Shown one piece after another: positions 23,135 to 35,068 of a stretch of DNA of 64,000 nt. This DNA comes from Myotis daubentonii (taxonomy: Eukaryota; Chordata; Mammalia; Chiroptera; Vespertilionidae): the NCBI RefSeq assembly GCF_963259705.1, contig NC_081846.1, positions 58,247,205 to 58,311,204 on the forward strand, in the 5' to 3' direction. The translations under genes were made by a program, and so were the position numbers. The notes beneath the pieces are model-generated. The model saw only the letters and a program-made list of their open reading frames with translations, ran no database searches and was not told the DNA's origin. The stretch's first letter is position 1. Every line of letters begins with the position of its first letter.

Positions 23135-23757
23135 AATTAGACGGTTGTGGGACAGGTCAAAGCAGGTAGAGGAGCAAAGAGGAGAAGCACAGTCATGAGC
23201 ACAATGACTCACGTTGCTGTGTTTGGTCAACAGAACAGTTATCTGATAACCAAAGATAATATTAAATTGTGGACATCAGTAAATAGACTTCTATTTCTTT
23301 TTTAAACACAGCTGTGAGATTTCTGAGACTGCTGTTTTCACTAATGAATTTTCGGAGTGAACTCTTTTAAGTGAGGTAGCTGGAAAAATGCCCCTTTTTC
23401 TTGGCAAGTTCTAAGACACTATCTAATCAGCCGCCTCTTTCATCAGCCCATCTTCTTCTGAGACAGCTTATTGAATCATTTCATTATGTTACACCTAAAC
23501 TTAATTGCTTATAACTATCATTTGTTAGTCCTAGTTTGGGACTCTAGAAAAACACCAATTAAGTCTACACCATTATCCTTATGACAATCTTTTAACTACC
23601 ACATCTTAGCAACCCCAGAACTTCAGCCACAAAATTACATCAATTAAAATATCCCCAAACTCCCCAGTAATGTCATATGACATAGTTCACACACTTTCAA
23701 CTTCATTGTCTATGTCTGGCTCTCCTTTAAGTTGTAAACATTCTATTTCAAGGTTTC
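23135..23757. other. Intergenic, nothing recognised
   Basis: No gene or repeat ends seen. Confidence 0.45.
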
Positions 23758-23765
23758 ATCTAGAG

Positions 23766-23987
23766 CACTAGTTCTCAATCTTGGCTGCACATTAGAATCA
23801 CCTGGGAATCTTTTTAAAATCCTGATTTCTGGGCCTCATCCTCCAGAAATTCTGTTTCTTTGTTATGGGGTGAGGCCACAACATTAGTAACAAAGAAACA
23901 GAATTCCCGGATGATGAGGCCCAGAAATCAGGATTTTAAAAAGATTCCCAGGTGATCCTAATGTGCAGCCAAGGTTGAGAACCACTG
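23766..23987. mobile_element. Palindromic hAT-Charlie MITE (MER58/Cheshire-like)
   Basis: The two arms, 23766-23864 and about 23888-23987, are inverted copies with about seven mismatches in 99 bp, separated by about 23 bp. The right end is gagaaccactg. A perfect 8-bp duplication, atctagag, flanks it at 23758-23765 and 23988-23995. A truncated second copy is at 45815-45954. Confidence 0.85.
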
Positions 23988-23999
23988 ATCTAGAGCCAA

Positions 24000-24370
24000 A
24001 CATTCATCTTCACCTCCCTTGATATAGACACTATACCTCTATTAATGTAGCCTAGAATTTCATAAACTTTTAACTTTGTCATCATCTTTTGACTCATGGT
24101 AGTTCTTCTCTTGAGCATTTTAAAAGACACTGTGGGACTGAATTTTGTTCTTGCATAATCAGGCTTTTAAAATATCAAATGCCAGATTTAAATTTATCTC
24201 TATTAAATTTAGTCTTATTGGTTTAGCTCTACATATTATAACTTTTTGCTGTCTTTCCCAAAATGCTTCCCATGGAGCATTCATGTGCTCATGAAGATAG
24301 TAAGAACACACACACTCCTCATAATGTTATAAGTTTGAGAAGTTTAGTGTTAAAAGAGGCTACCCTGATA
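24000..24370. other. Intergenic, nothing recognised
   Basis: No feature seen. Confidence 0.45.
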
Positions 24371-24371
24371 T

Positions 24372-24600
24372 TGTTTCTTCGTGGTTAGAGCACCAGCCCA
24401 AGCACTGAAGGGTCTCAGGTTTGATTTCTGGTCAAAGGCAAGTACCTGGGTTTCAGGTTTGCTTCCTACACCCAATTGGGGTGCCTGCATGGGGCAACTA
24501 GTCATTGTGTCTCTCTCACATCAATGTTTCTTTCTCTCCCCCTCCCTTCCACTCTCTCTGAAAAGAAATGGAAAAAATATGTTCAGGTGAGGATTACTCC
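24372..24600 (+). mobile_element. Ves SINE, second subfamily
   Basis: Plus strand. The tRNA head (ggttagagcaccagcc) is at 24383-24398, followed by a B-box-like ggtttgatttctgg, a CT-rich block, and the 3' ending tggaaaaaatatgttcaggt that marks the subfamily also seen at 63149. Confidence 0.8.
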
Positions 24601-25003
24601 TCTCCTCCCTCCAAAAAAAAGAGGCTAAAAGATTTATATCTGCATGAGCTCTCAGCACCTAATCTCTAAAGAGAGAAATAGGATAAACTATCCTTCAAAA
24701 TTTTTTTGACCACGTAACTATTTTTGTAGATTATCTATCAACATTTGCAGGAACACAACTGTCTTTGTGACCTCAGGGATATTATGAATCTTCTAGAATC
24801 ATGGCCTCTTAACTCACAGAGGTAATAATATTTATCTTGTAAGGTCAGTCATTATGACTATTAAAGGAGGAGATGTATTTGACCCATAGAACGGGCACAG
24901 CATTTCCTCTTTTGTATTCTCCTTTAAGATTTGTAGTTTACTGTTTATGACTTTTATTGATATATTGTCTTATTTAGTCATCTGAATAAAAAAAAAGTAT
25001 GTG

Positions 25004-25219
25004 GTCCTAACAGTTTGGCTCAGTGGATAGAGTGTCGGCATGCGGACTGAAGGGTTCCAGGTTCGATTCCGGTCAAGGGCATGTACCTGGGTTGCGGGCA
25101 CATCCCCAGTAGGAGGTGTGCAGGAGGGAGCTGATGGATGTTTCTCCCTCATCGATGTTTTTAACTCTCTATCCTTCTCCCTTCCTCTCTGTAAAAAATC
25201 AATAAAATATATATTTTTT
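25004..25219 (+). mobile_element. Ves SINE, well preserved
   Basis: A complete element with head, B box ggttcgattcc, and an aatcaataaaatatatattt tail. An 11-bp target duplication, aaaagtatgtg, is at 24993-25003 and 25220-25230. Confidence 0.92.
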
Positions 25220-25230
25220 AAAAGTATGTG

Positions 25231-27409
25231 TTTGTCTTTAATATTTCACTGGAATTACCAGACATCTTATCTGATTCTCTATTCTTCACAGTATGCACTT
25301 TTATCTAGAATTATTTTCATTTCTATTAAAATATCAAATTAAAATTTCACTTTGTTATCTAGTTTCAGTTCAATTCAACAGCTGTTTCTTGGGAATTCTT
25401 GCCAAACATGTTGATGCTGGCCTTCCTTGCCATGCATCGTGAGTCATCATGCACCTCTCCGTCCCCTTTCTTACTTCCTTGAGTGCCATTGCTTTGGGTT
25501 CAGATTTTCTTTCACCCTCTCAACCCAACCTCTAAATCAGACACACAGCTCTTGCCTACTGAGATGAGTTGCTATTTGCAATAAAATAATTCTTTCATTT
25601 GATAAAATCTCAAAGTGACTTTGGATGACATTTGCACAACTTTTTCAGTTTTTTGTTTGTTTATTTCTTCCTATTTTGCCTCTGGTAGAAATTGGAAAAA
25701 AAGCATTAAATAAACACATGGAAATAAGACAGAGGGACTAGAAACATGCCTGCAACTTCTCTGTTTTGCTGGATCCTGTCTTCACATACAAGTAGAAGTG
25801 CTGCCCTGAGTCTCCCCACCAGGTATCTAGGGCAGTCCCAGCTGCCTCTTTCAGCTGTGGCATGCGGTGACCCAGAAAAGGGCGAGGTGGCCAAGGGCAG
25901 GAAGCCAGTGTCAGGGGAAGTGTGGCCAAGCCAGCACAACTGCTTCAAAATAACTCCTAATTGTTTGGAATATTACAATCCATTTTACTTTATTTTGTTC
26001 TTGCACTCCCCAACCTTCTTCCGATAATAATCCATGGAAAGTGCTATGTTAGGAACTTGTGTGTATGGGCAAAGTTCCTGACATTTCTCTGAGCCCACCC
26101 TTTCCTCCCCTTTGGGAATCTGTAGTCCCCAGTCTGGGAGTCAGGGCTCTGGAGAATTTTATATGCGCACAACACCGGTCAGCCCTTCACTTGCCAGGTG
26201 GTGGGTGCAGGTCATCCAGGTCTTCCTCAAGCATAGGCAGGGAATTAGCACCCCCTCCTTTTCATGCCTCACAGTTTCCTTTACCACTTTAAAGCAGCCT
26301 TGTTTCTTCAATCCTAAAGAAAGAAGCTGTGCTAGACTCTTAATTTTATACCCATGAACAGACATGGTTTTGAGAAATAACTGATGTGTGTGTGTGTGTG
26401 TGTGTGTTTGAATTATGTTGGCAAAATTTTGAGGAGACAGAATTAATCTTTAGCATCCTCTTCTACTCCTGATTTTCTCCATAAAGTGCAGGCCCATCCA
26501 GATTTGTCCTCCCTTTCTTAGCAAGATCCCAACCTGCTCCCCTCTCCCTTTAGTCGTAGGATTCTTTCCCTCTATGTTTAGTCATAGGATTCTTTCCCTC
26601 TGTGTGGTGACATAGAAATTAATGGGTTAATCAAATAAATTTCTTCCTGTGACCCAAAATATTTGCACTCATATTATCACTGCACTACTTTCTGTCACGG
26701 TGATTCTGGCAAGTCTCTCAATAATTCTAGGCCTCAGTTTTCTCATCTGTAAAATGAGGGCATTGCACTAGAATGACTTCAAAGGTGCCATGCAAAGCAA
26801 AGCCAAACTTTAGGTAGCCTAGGTAGTCTATGTATCTAAGGAGACAGACATTTCCTTACCCTCACAAGTGTGCCATTTATTTCTTAGAGCATGAGGCTCA
26901 AAGCCAGGTAGCCTAGGTTCTCAACCTCACTTCTTATTAAATGATATCGTTATATCTGTCAAGGCTCAGTCAGGATAATAGAAACCACTGTGGGGAACAT
27001 AGTGGCTCCCTAGGACTTAGAGCCACTGCTGTCTCTTCAGAGAGATGTGGAAGCCTGTTCTCTACGAAGCTGAGGAGTGGTAGTAGTAAGCTGCCCCCCT
27101 AAATGAGAATAATAATGGTGGAAAGCTATCATCAGCGAACAGCCAGCCAGCCCAGCCTTCAGAAGGTTCAGAAATCGAGGCGCCCATGAGCAACCTTGCA
27201 TGCCAGACAGATGCCAGAATTTCAGATTCTAGCCAATTGTGTTTTGTGGGCAGTCATCCTTGTCGCTTTTCTTAAAGCACCTAGAGACCAAGAGTCGGAA
27301 GCAAAGGAAAAGCAGAGTGCTAGTTGAGAGGGTTACATCTGCTGAAAGAAGGAGCTGATCAAATGGAACTGCTGTCAGCTCTACTTACCCAGCTTCCGAG
27401 GCAGAGGAT
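25231..27409. other. Intergenic; short tandem repeats and a MIR remnant
   Basis: No gene. A (TG)n run lies at 26383-26408. A 28-bp unit is duplicated in tandem at 26550-26605. A MIR 3' core remnant (ctcatctgtaaaatgagg) is at about 26700-26765. Confidence 0.55.
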
Positions 27410-27541
27410 TTTATTTTATTTTCCCCATTTGACATAGGTTCTTCTCTTTATTTATTTTTTAAATTGATCATTACTGTTGAAAGTATTACAGACATTTCCT
27501 CCCTCCCTCCCCCATTCACCTCCTCCTTCCTGCTCCCACCC
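27410..27541 (-). mobile_element. L1 3' end fragment
   Basis: The words aaattgatcattactgttga and aagtattacagacatttcct, followed by C-rich sequence, match the antisense bat L1 3' end. Confidence 0.6.
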
Positions 27542-27949
27542 GTGAGGATTTTAAATCTAACTGTGGACAGCCTTCCTCTGCAGCCTTTGGTTTTTCCTTT
27601 TAGGTATTTTCATTGTAAATAATGCTTCTCATGAATATTGAGACATGGTCCATGATGAGGTTCATGGAAACATTTGCATTCCATTTGGCTCAGGACTTTG
27701 AGAAACCTTCGTGATGAGAATGTAGAGGTGCCAGTTTCCTTTTCTTATTGGTTATATAGGATTTAGGTATTTCAGACATTAAGATGTCAGGAGTCCAAAA
27801 GTAGACTATGAATGTGGGTGAGATCTCTGGAGAGAAACATCAAAAGGTCTCACCTTCTGACTGTTGATAAAGGCTCTCTTTATAGGACATGTATTGTCAT
27901 GGTGATGGGGAGCAGGAGCTGGATTGGGAAAGGATGAGAGAAGACATTA
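27542..27949. other. Intergenic, nothing recognised
   Basis: No feature seen. Confidence 0.45.
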
Positions 27950-27963
27950 AAGTGTAGTAAAAG

Positions 27964-28156
27964 CCCTAACCGGTTTGGCTCAGTGGATAGAGCGTTGGCC
28001 TGCGGACTGAGGGGTCCCGGGCATGTGCGGGCACATCCCCCGTGGGGGGTGTGCAGGAGGCAGCTGATCAACGTTTCTCTCTCATCGATGTTTCTGACTC
28101 TCTATCCCTCTCCCTTCCTCTCTGTGAAAAATCAATATAATATATTTAAATTTTTT
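27964..28156 (+). mobile_element. Ves SINE lacking the B box, with perfect target duplication
   Basis: Close to consensus at both ends, but the region between the anticodon-like stem (gactgaggggtcccggg) and gcgggcacatcccc is shortened, removing the ggttcgattcc B box and the acctgggt block. A 14-bp duplication, aagtgtagtaaaag, is at 27950-27963 and 28157-28170. Confidence 0.92.
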
Positions 28157-28170
28157 AAGTGTAGTAAAAG

Positions 28171-28830
28171 AGCTGGTAAATACAAACTTTGGAGGAAAAC
28201 ATACTTCCTGGGTCTAGTCTTGGACATCACACAGCCTACGTACAGGGTACTGGCAGACATTATAGAATCAACAAATAGCTACAGGTTCTGTGAGTTAGAC
28301 TGTTGTACTATACATCATCCGAGCTATAACTTCAAATCTGAGAGTGGGAGTTAGGTATAAAAATTGTGTTGTAGTTAATATCTGAGGTACTTTGAGAAGA
28401 GCTGGGAGTGCTTTGATATCTTAAACACAAACTTCCTGATACACCTAAATGTCAGTTTAACACATCTGAATATTTAGTTAGCAACAATTGTGCACTCAGT
28501 ACTCCAATTGTTACTGTAGGACATGCAGGGGAGGTAGGGTATGATCCTAACTTAAAGAGATAAAATCAGATATCAAAGGCCAGTTGCATCTTTATCATTT
28601 ATGTGTGAATTTTTTAAAAATTTTACATAATAAGCTTTGGGAAACAGGCTTAGGAATCTGTAACTATGCACCAATTTTTCCAGGAATTATTTTTATAGTA
28701 ATAATTCATACAAATAAAACTTCATTGATAATGCCAGTATAATACATTAAAAAGGTATACAGAATATTTTTTCCAGTCTTTTATATACTAAATTCATGAT
28801 TTTTGCCAAACTTTAACTCACTTATACTAT
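28171..28830. other. Intergenic, nothing recognised
   Basis: No feature seen. Confidence 0.45.
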
Positions 28831-28831
28831 T

Positions 28832-28880
28832 TTTTTAATTAATTTTATTTATTGGTTTTAGAGAAAGAGGAAGGGGGGGT

Positions 28881-28921
<41 letters not shown>

Positions 28922-29045
28922 TTTCTTGTTCCACTTATTTATGAATTCATTGGTTGATTCTTGTACACGCCCTGACCGAGGGGGAACGAGCCCACAACCT
29001 TGGCGTATTGGGGCAACACTGTAACCTGGCCAAGGCTCTGCTAGC
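28832..29045 (-). mobile_element. Older chiropteran tRNA-derived SINE
   Basis: Minus strand. Words such as ttattggttttagagaaaga, cattggttgattcttgtaca and gaacgagcccacaacc fit an older bat SINE related to Ves. A (GA)n expansion is at 28880-28920. Confidence 0.65.
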
Positions 29046-29439
29046 TTTTGCTTATTTAATAGAAATCAATTTTCTTTTTGTTTAAATCACTTGAAAAACA
29101 ATGAGTCATTGAGAAAATGTTGCTTGTTATAAAAAGAAGGCAAGAAAAAATATGTACAGTTAAAACAAAATAATGTAATTAAATTCTAGACAAATGCTGT
29201 TACCTCCTAAAAGGAGGCCTGTGACCTATTGTCCCTTTGTTTCAAAGGGAGATTAACAAGAAAGGTGGGGAACCATACTAGCACCAAACATTTTCTTCTT
29301 TACATATTTAGAAGGATTAAAAGAGAAATGCAATATTTTTACTATGTGATTTAGTGTTACTTAATACATGTACAATAGCCATCTAAAATCATCATGTTTC
29401 ACACTCTGGAATTCACTGTTCTGAGGTTCCAAGATCAGG
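29046..29439. other. Intergenic, nothing recognised
   Basis: No feature seen. Confidence 0.45.
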
Positions 29440-29575
29440 CTGATGTATTGTATTTCACTTACCCTTACAAGAACCTTATGCGGTTGGTGTTAACAGCATA
29501 TTCAATTATTTACGCAATTTTACAGATGTGGAAGCAAAGGCACAAACAGATTAAAAGACACACAACCTCAGTCCC
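29440..29575 (-). mobile_element. MIR fragment
   Basis: The words tacgcaattttacagatgtg and gcaaaggcacaaacagatta fit the antisense MIR core, diverged. Confidence 0.45.
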
Positions 29576-29734
29576 ACCTTTTGTTTAGTCTGTGTTAGGT
29601 ACAGACACAAGCCCAGATTTTTGAAAACCAAACCCCTTTTCCATTATACAATCAACATATAATATTATATTATACACTATTGTTATATTATACATTACCC
29701 AACTATCATCTCAAACTTCTTTCTCCTCCCTCAG

Positions 29735-30170
29735 CTTCATTTAGATATAATTGACTATAACATTGTGCAAGGGTTAAGGTGCACATCTTGTTGATTTGAT
29801 ACACTTATGCATTGCAAAACGATTACAACCATAGTGTTAGCTAACACCTATATCACGTCACATAATTACCATTTCTTTTTTGTAGTGAGGACATTTAAGA
29901 TTCACGCTCTTATCAACTTTCAAGTACATAACACAGTATTATTAACTATAATTACCATGCTGTACATTAGACCCCCCAGAACTTATTCATCTTACAACTG
30001 GGGATTTGACCTCTTCGACCAACATCTCCCCATAACCCCCAGTTCCCCAGCCCCCGACACCTACCATGTTACTCTCTGTTTCTATGAGTTTGGCTTTTTC
30101 AGATTCCACATGTAAGTGATATTACGCAGTATTTGTCTTTCTCCATCTGACTTTTTTTTAAAGCTCTTTC
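29735..30170 (-). mobile_element. L1 3'UTR (L1MA/L1MB type)
   Basis: A long match to the antisense L1 3'UTR: ttgatttgatacacttatgc, ccatgctgtacattagaccc, accaacatctccccataacc, and the end gtatttgtctttctccatct. The HeliBat at 30189 lies just beyond it. Confidence 0.8.
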
Positions 30171-30188
30171 TTTATTGTTAAATATCTA

Positions 30189-30476
30189 TCTATATATAAA
30201 AGGCTAAGCAAGCATTATGACCGAATGACCATTTGACTGGTGACTATGAACGCACTGACCACCAGGGTGCAGATGCTCAAAGCAGGAGTTGCCACCTGGT
30301 GGTCAGTGTGCTACCATAGCCAACCTCCCATGGCCGGCCAACCTCCCACAGTCCCTCCCCCGGGCTGGCCAGCCTTAATCAGCCTTGGGACTGGGCGAGA
30401 TGACCCCCATGGGCCCCAATTACCAGCCAGGACAAGGGACCCCACCCATGCATGAATTCATGCACTGGGCCTCTAG
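30189..30476 (+). mobile_element. HeliBat Helitron
   Basis: Left end TCTATATATAAAAGGC; right hairpin gcatgaattcatgc, then gggcctctag; flanks A (30188) and T (30477). An internal inverted repeat at 30251-30310 has ctgaccaccagggtgcag on one arm and cacctggtggtcag on the other. Confidence 0.9.
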
Positions 30477-31190
30477 TCTCAAATAAGTAACAATGGAAAT
30501 TATCAAATATTTTTTTCTTTAAGAAACAGGGCATTTATTTTCCTCATTTCAGTACCCTGATGATAAGCATTTTATTAACTAGAGAGGTATTTGGCATCTC
30601 CTCATGGTTTATTTCAACAGGGATCTTGATTAGTAAGTAAATTTTATTCATCTGCATTTGTATATAGTGTAATAGATATATGGAGAAAAGAGAGATTTTG
30701 TTGCCGGTAGAAATGGAGTTCTTCCACAGAGTCACAAGAAAAGTATTTTGGGGACCATGCATGGGGAAATGAGGTGTAGTGGTAAGACTTATTGAAGCTG
30801 GAGCAACACAAAGGACTGTCCACAGGTGCCCGAAATCTGTGTCTCATCCATGGCCAGGTGGTTCAGCTCCGTTCTGCTGTGGGAAAATTCCAGCCTTATT
30901 TTCATCAAGCCTAGAAGAAGGGCCAGGGTCTGGAAATTCTGTGCCATCAGCTCAGTCTATGCCAGGCTTAGTCTAGTTCAGTGTCTTTCTCAGTTCGGCT
31001 AGTTTAGTTTCTGTCCACGGCTGCACCCTGGCCAGCACTGCCTTTGCTGTACCTAGGCCTGGGCTTGGACCTGGGTTTGGAACCCGCGCTTGGGCCTGCA
31101 CAGCTGCTAGGCATGCATGACTGCTACAGAGAGAGAATGCGCCAACCAAGGGGCAAACTAAAGTGTGTTATTGAGCAAGAGGCCTTTGTT
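30477..31190. other. Intergenic, possibly retroviral-like, unassigned
   Basis: No gene. From about 30770 GC content rises and the text is reminiscent of LTR-class sequence, but I cannot assign it. Confidence 0.35.
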
Positions 31191-31195
31191 AAGCT

Positions 31196-31252
31196 TTGAT
31201 TATATTATATTATATTATATTATATTATATTATATTATATTATATTATATTG
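31196..31252 (+). repeat. (TTATA)n pentanucleotide microsatellite
   Basis: About 11 perfect units of a 5-bp AT repeat. Confidence 0.95.
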
Positions 31253-32270
31253 GGCTTTCAAAGTGACCAATCTCTTTTCCAATCCTTCATGGGTTTTTCA
31301 TGGGCCCTCACCAGAACCAATCTGTTTTTTTTCCTTCATTAGACACCTCCCCTTTCTGGTCACCATCTTGGCTTCAACTTGGCATGTGCCCAGCAGAGGA
31401 ATTTCCCCTTTATTGTTTATTCCACCCCCTCATAGTCCGGGTGATTGGGCTGGTTGTACCCAAGGGAGATTGAAAAGCTGGTCCTTCCTCCCTACATGGG
31501 GACACGGAGGGGTGGTAATCCCCTTGGCAGGGCAGTGTGGCTGTCCTCTGGACTGTGTGGAGCTGTAGCTTCTGATATAATTAAGCTTAGCCAGTTTTCC
31601 CCTTGTATTTTATTAATATCTAGCTACCTATGCTAAGAATTTGACATGGGTGGCAGCAGACAAAATCAACTGAACCCTCCAATGAGCTCAGATTTAGAGC
31701 GATGGACATAAGAGCTCCTAATGTTGAAAAATGTAAAGTGGCAGCAGAGAAAGAAGCAAAGATCTGAAGATCAGATTTAGAAAGGCTGAGGTTGGAAATG
31801 GGTTGAACTTATGATAAAATCAAGGGTGATCAAAAGATCTTAGTAACATTTAGGACAAGAATATGATCATCAAATGAACAAGCTTAAGAGTAGGGGGTTA
31901 TTTCACAATTAGGTTATTCCACCCCTCATAGTCCAGGTGAGTGGACATATTCTAGGGTGCAAATAAGGACAGTTATATGTCAAGAAATTTGAAGGATAAA
32001 GGGAAAAATGGAAGATAGGAAAATGCAGAAGTAGATTCACATTTTCAAAAGAGGAACCAAAGAAGATTATGTTCTGCCATTCCAGAATAGTGAACTCTAA
32101 ATGAATGTTGGGCAAGGATCCAGAATGAATTATTAAAGAGATGATTCATAAAATCTTAGAAAGGGATTAAGCAAAAGTTCACTATTCATGAGAGAATAAC
32201 ATCATTTTCTTCTTTAGCCAGAAACATTGTCTGTTCTATGAGTATGTCTGATATTCAATAAGCATATTGA
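31253..32270. other. Intergenic with a 30-bp dispersed direct repeat
   Basis: No gene. The stretch near 31417-31450 (ttattccaccccctcatagt and following) recurs with few changes at 31914-31944. Confidence 0.5.
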
Positions 32271-32282
32271 AATTGCTTTCAT

Positions 32283-32489
32283 GCCCTAACCCGTTTGGCT
32301 CAGTGGATAGAGCGTCAACCTGTGGACTCAAGGGTCCCAGGTTTGATTCCTGTCAAGGGCATGTACCTTGGTTGCGGGCACATAAACAGTAGGGAATGTG
32401 CAAGAGGCAGCTGATCGATGTTTTTCTCTCATCAATATTTCTAACTCCCTCTCTGTAAAAAAATCAATAAAATATATTTTTAAAAAAAG
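32283..32489 (+). mobile_element. Ves SINE
   Basis: Complete, with a 12-bp duplication aattgctttcat at 32271-32282 and 32490-32501. The CT-rich middle is shortened. Confidence 0.92.
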
Positions 32490-32501
32490 AATTGCTTTCA
32501 T

Positions 32502-33200
32502 AAAGTTTCTGGGGAAAGGATTCAATGCAATGATCAATACCCTATTGCAAGAAGTTTCATATGTGCATGAAAAGAGATGCTTGATAGAATATCATACAAA
32601 AAGGAGATACATATGTTGCCTCATAAGATATTTCCATATTTAACATTTCTTGCATGACAGATCTATTGGTGACAAATTCCCTCGGTTTTTGTTTGTCTGA
32701 TTAAAGTCTTTATTTCATCTTCACTTTTGAAGGATAATTTCATAGGATATAGAATTCTAAGCTGGTGGAGTTTTTTCTTTCAATCCTCTTGATATTTCTC
32801 TCTTCTCTTCTGTGGGGGCTGAAAAAAAACCCTAAAAGTTTTCCTACCTTCTAAGTTCTTTTAGCTGGCTAAAAATTCAAATGACATATAACAGATTAAG
32901 AGGGAAAAAATCAGATTTTAATTTGTATACACAGGGAATTCACATAAGCATGAAAAGTGAGGATTTGTGGAAAGGAGGGGGGCCTGAAAGCTGTCTTCAA
33001 CTATCTAAAGGATTGTTAGAACACAGACTAGACTTGTTCTGTGTGGCTCCACAGAGTTCATTCAAGAACAACTAATGTGTCTGTATGATACATAGGAACA
33101 TTGTAAAGAGAGTAAATCCTATGAGTTCTCATTGCAAGAGAAAACATTTTTCCTTTTTTCTTTCTTTTCTGTTTATTATATTTCTATGAGAAAATAGATT
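32502..33200. other. Intergenic; possible old L1 remnant
   Basis: About 32640-32800 contains words such as ggatatagaattctaagctg that recall an old antisense L1 region; otherwise nothing is recognised. Confidence 0.35.
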
Positions 33201-33204
33201 TTAG

Positions 33205-33322
33205 TTGAACCTATTGTGGTAATCATTTCACAATATATGTAAATCAAACCACCATACTGTCCACTTTAAATTTATACAGTGATGTATGTCAATTATTTCT
33301 CAATGAAACTGGAAAAAAATGT
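33205..33322 (+). mobile_element. L1 3' end fragment
   Basis: The words actttaaatttatacagtga and tgtcaattatttctcaatga are the terminal L1 3'UTR words in plus orientation. Confidence 0.65.
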
Positions 33323-33353
33323 ATCATTGAGAAACTCCACTGTACTTTCTACT

Positions 33354-33625
33354 TGTGATGGGCTGAATAATGTCTCCCAAAGATGTCCATGTTCACATCC
33401 TCCAAACCTGTGAATATATTACCTTACAAGGCAAAACGGACTTTGCAGAAGTGATTAAATTAAGGATGCTGAGGTGGATTGTCTGAGTTATCCAGGTATA
33501 CCTGATATAATCACAGAGATCCTTATAAAAGGGATGCAAAAGAGCAGAGAAAGAGAATATGCTAAGACTTTTGGGGTTACTAGGACCACTCCATCTCTCC
33601 AGTCTCTGTGCCCCTTGACTTTTAG
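33354..33625 (+). mobile_element. MLT1-type LTR, 5' half
   Basis: It starts tgtgatgggctgaataatgt and proceeds through tttgcagaagtgattaaatt, a ggatgctgaggtgg block and ccttataaaagggatgcaaa, the order seen in MLT1 LTRs. The 3' half is missing. Confidence 0.75.
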
Positions 33626-33984
33626 TAAAGAAGGGTTCAAATTCTAAATTAGAAATGCAGATAAGTGTAAAGATCATTGCAAGTCTATCCATGAACACCA
33701 GACTAAAGAATGTTAACAGTGTGTGAAATTGAACACGGGGATTCTGAAAAGTAAAAGAAGTTGAGACCATCCTATTTAGGATAAAGTAAAAAAAAAAAAA
33801 AAAAGATTGAAAGCTTTAAAAGGTGTCATGTGACTGATATATTAGTTACTTGATCCCCTGTGGTCTCCATTAAATGGAAATGCATTCAGGAAACTTGGCC
33901 CTTATTTTGAACAACAACTGTTTAGTCCACGTGACTGATTGGGTAGTGACTATTACTATGCTTTTAATAAAAGGTGGATTTGTG

Positions 33985-34245
33985 TTTAAGAGCAGAGGCT
34001 CTGAGCCCGTCTTTCTTGGTTCAGATTGTGGCTCCTGGCTCTGTCCCTTCCTAGATGGGTGACTCTGGCAAGTTACGTAAACTTTTTCTGTTCCTCACTG
34101 TTCTTACCTGTAAAATGATGACAACAGGAGTTACCTATCTCAAAGGGCTGTTGGAAAGATTAAAGGGAGAGTGTATTAAAAACTCTTTGACCAATCTTGG
34201 TGCATAATAAGTGTTAGTGTGTGTGTTGGTTATTATTATTATTCC
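33985..34245 (+). mobile_element. MIR SINE
   Basis: Near full-length: gagcagaggctctgagcccg, a gactctggcaagttacgt block, and a gcataataagtgtta end. Confidence 0.75.
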
Positions 34246-34599
34246 TGTTACTCCCAAAAGTTTATTTGTCCCAAGGCTTTAAGTTCTTAAGTAATATGAA
34301 TAATAATAATAAAAAGTTTTGTCCTCCAAGAGAGTTGCTACCCTTTCCTTCCCCTTGTTTAGGCATGAGCTGGAAGTTAGGAAGCACAGTATTGCTTATG
34401 AGACAGTGTACCAGACTCACGCAGGTTCTTATTGATAATGCACATTCTGTGTCTCAGCCAAAAACAAACTATCTGTGAGTGTGGTCTAGAAACTTGTTTG
34501 CTGTAAATGGGTATCCAGAAGATTCGAGGCCAACTGAAGTTTGAAGACAACTGAGTAAAGCAAACAAAACCCTACTTTTGCTTATCACAGCAATAGGTC
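34246..34599. other. Intergenic, nothing recognised
   Basis: No feature seen. Confidence 0.45.
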
Positions 34600-34790
34600 C
34601 ATTTCTTGAGCATATAGTAGACACCCGCCACTAAGCTCTCTAAATTGGATCTTATTTAACCCTCACAAGGGTCCTCGGAGGGCCGGTCCTATCATGATTT
34701 AAAATTTTCAAGTCAGAAATTATGGCTTTCATGGGTTCAATGATTTGACCAAAATCTGGTGGAGAGGGGCACACCGAGGGATTGGATGAG
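34600..34790 (-). mobile_element. MIR fragment, diverged
   Basis: A aaccctcacaagggtcctcg block and a following core fit antisense MIR. Confidence 0.5.
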
Positions 34791-35068
34791 GTCTAGTTGT
34801 TGAGGTGTTCCTAAACAGGTCGAACAAGTCACATTCTGTCTGAGCACATAATTCTCTGCTGAGGCTTTCAGTTCTGGCAAATCTGACCCAGAATATTCAC
34901 CTCCAGATTAGTCAGGGCTGATGCAGCAACCCCTCCATATGAGGAGTATATTAGCAAGAGCATTTTCTACAGCCGGGAGGATGGTGAAAAACAGAACATT
35001 GAGAATAAACATCCGAGGGGCCATAGAGCTGTGTTCATTTACTTCCTAACTTAAACGCCTCCTATCTG

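Noticed and set aside
25004..25219. tRNA-like sequence with a B box
   Set aside because: Part of a Ves SINE with tail and target duplication, not a functional tRNA gene; the same applies to the other SINE heads.
33781..33806. A-run as the tail of a processed pseudogene
   Set aside because: No spliced gene sequence or matching target duplication is found upstream.
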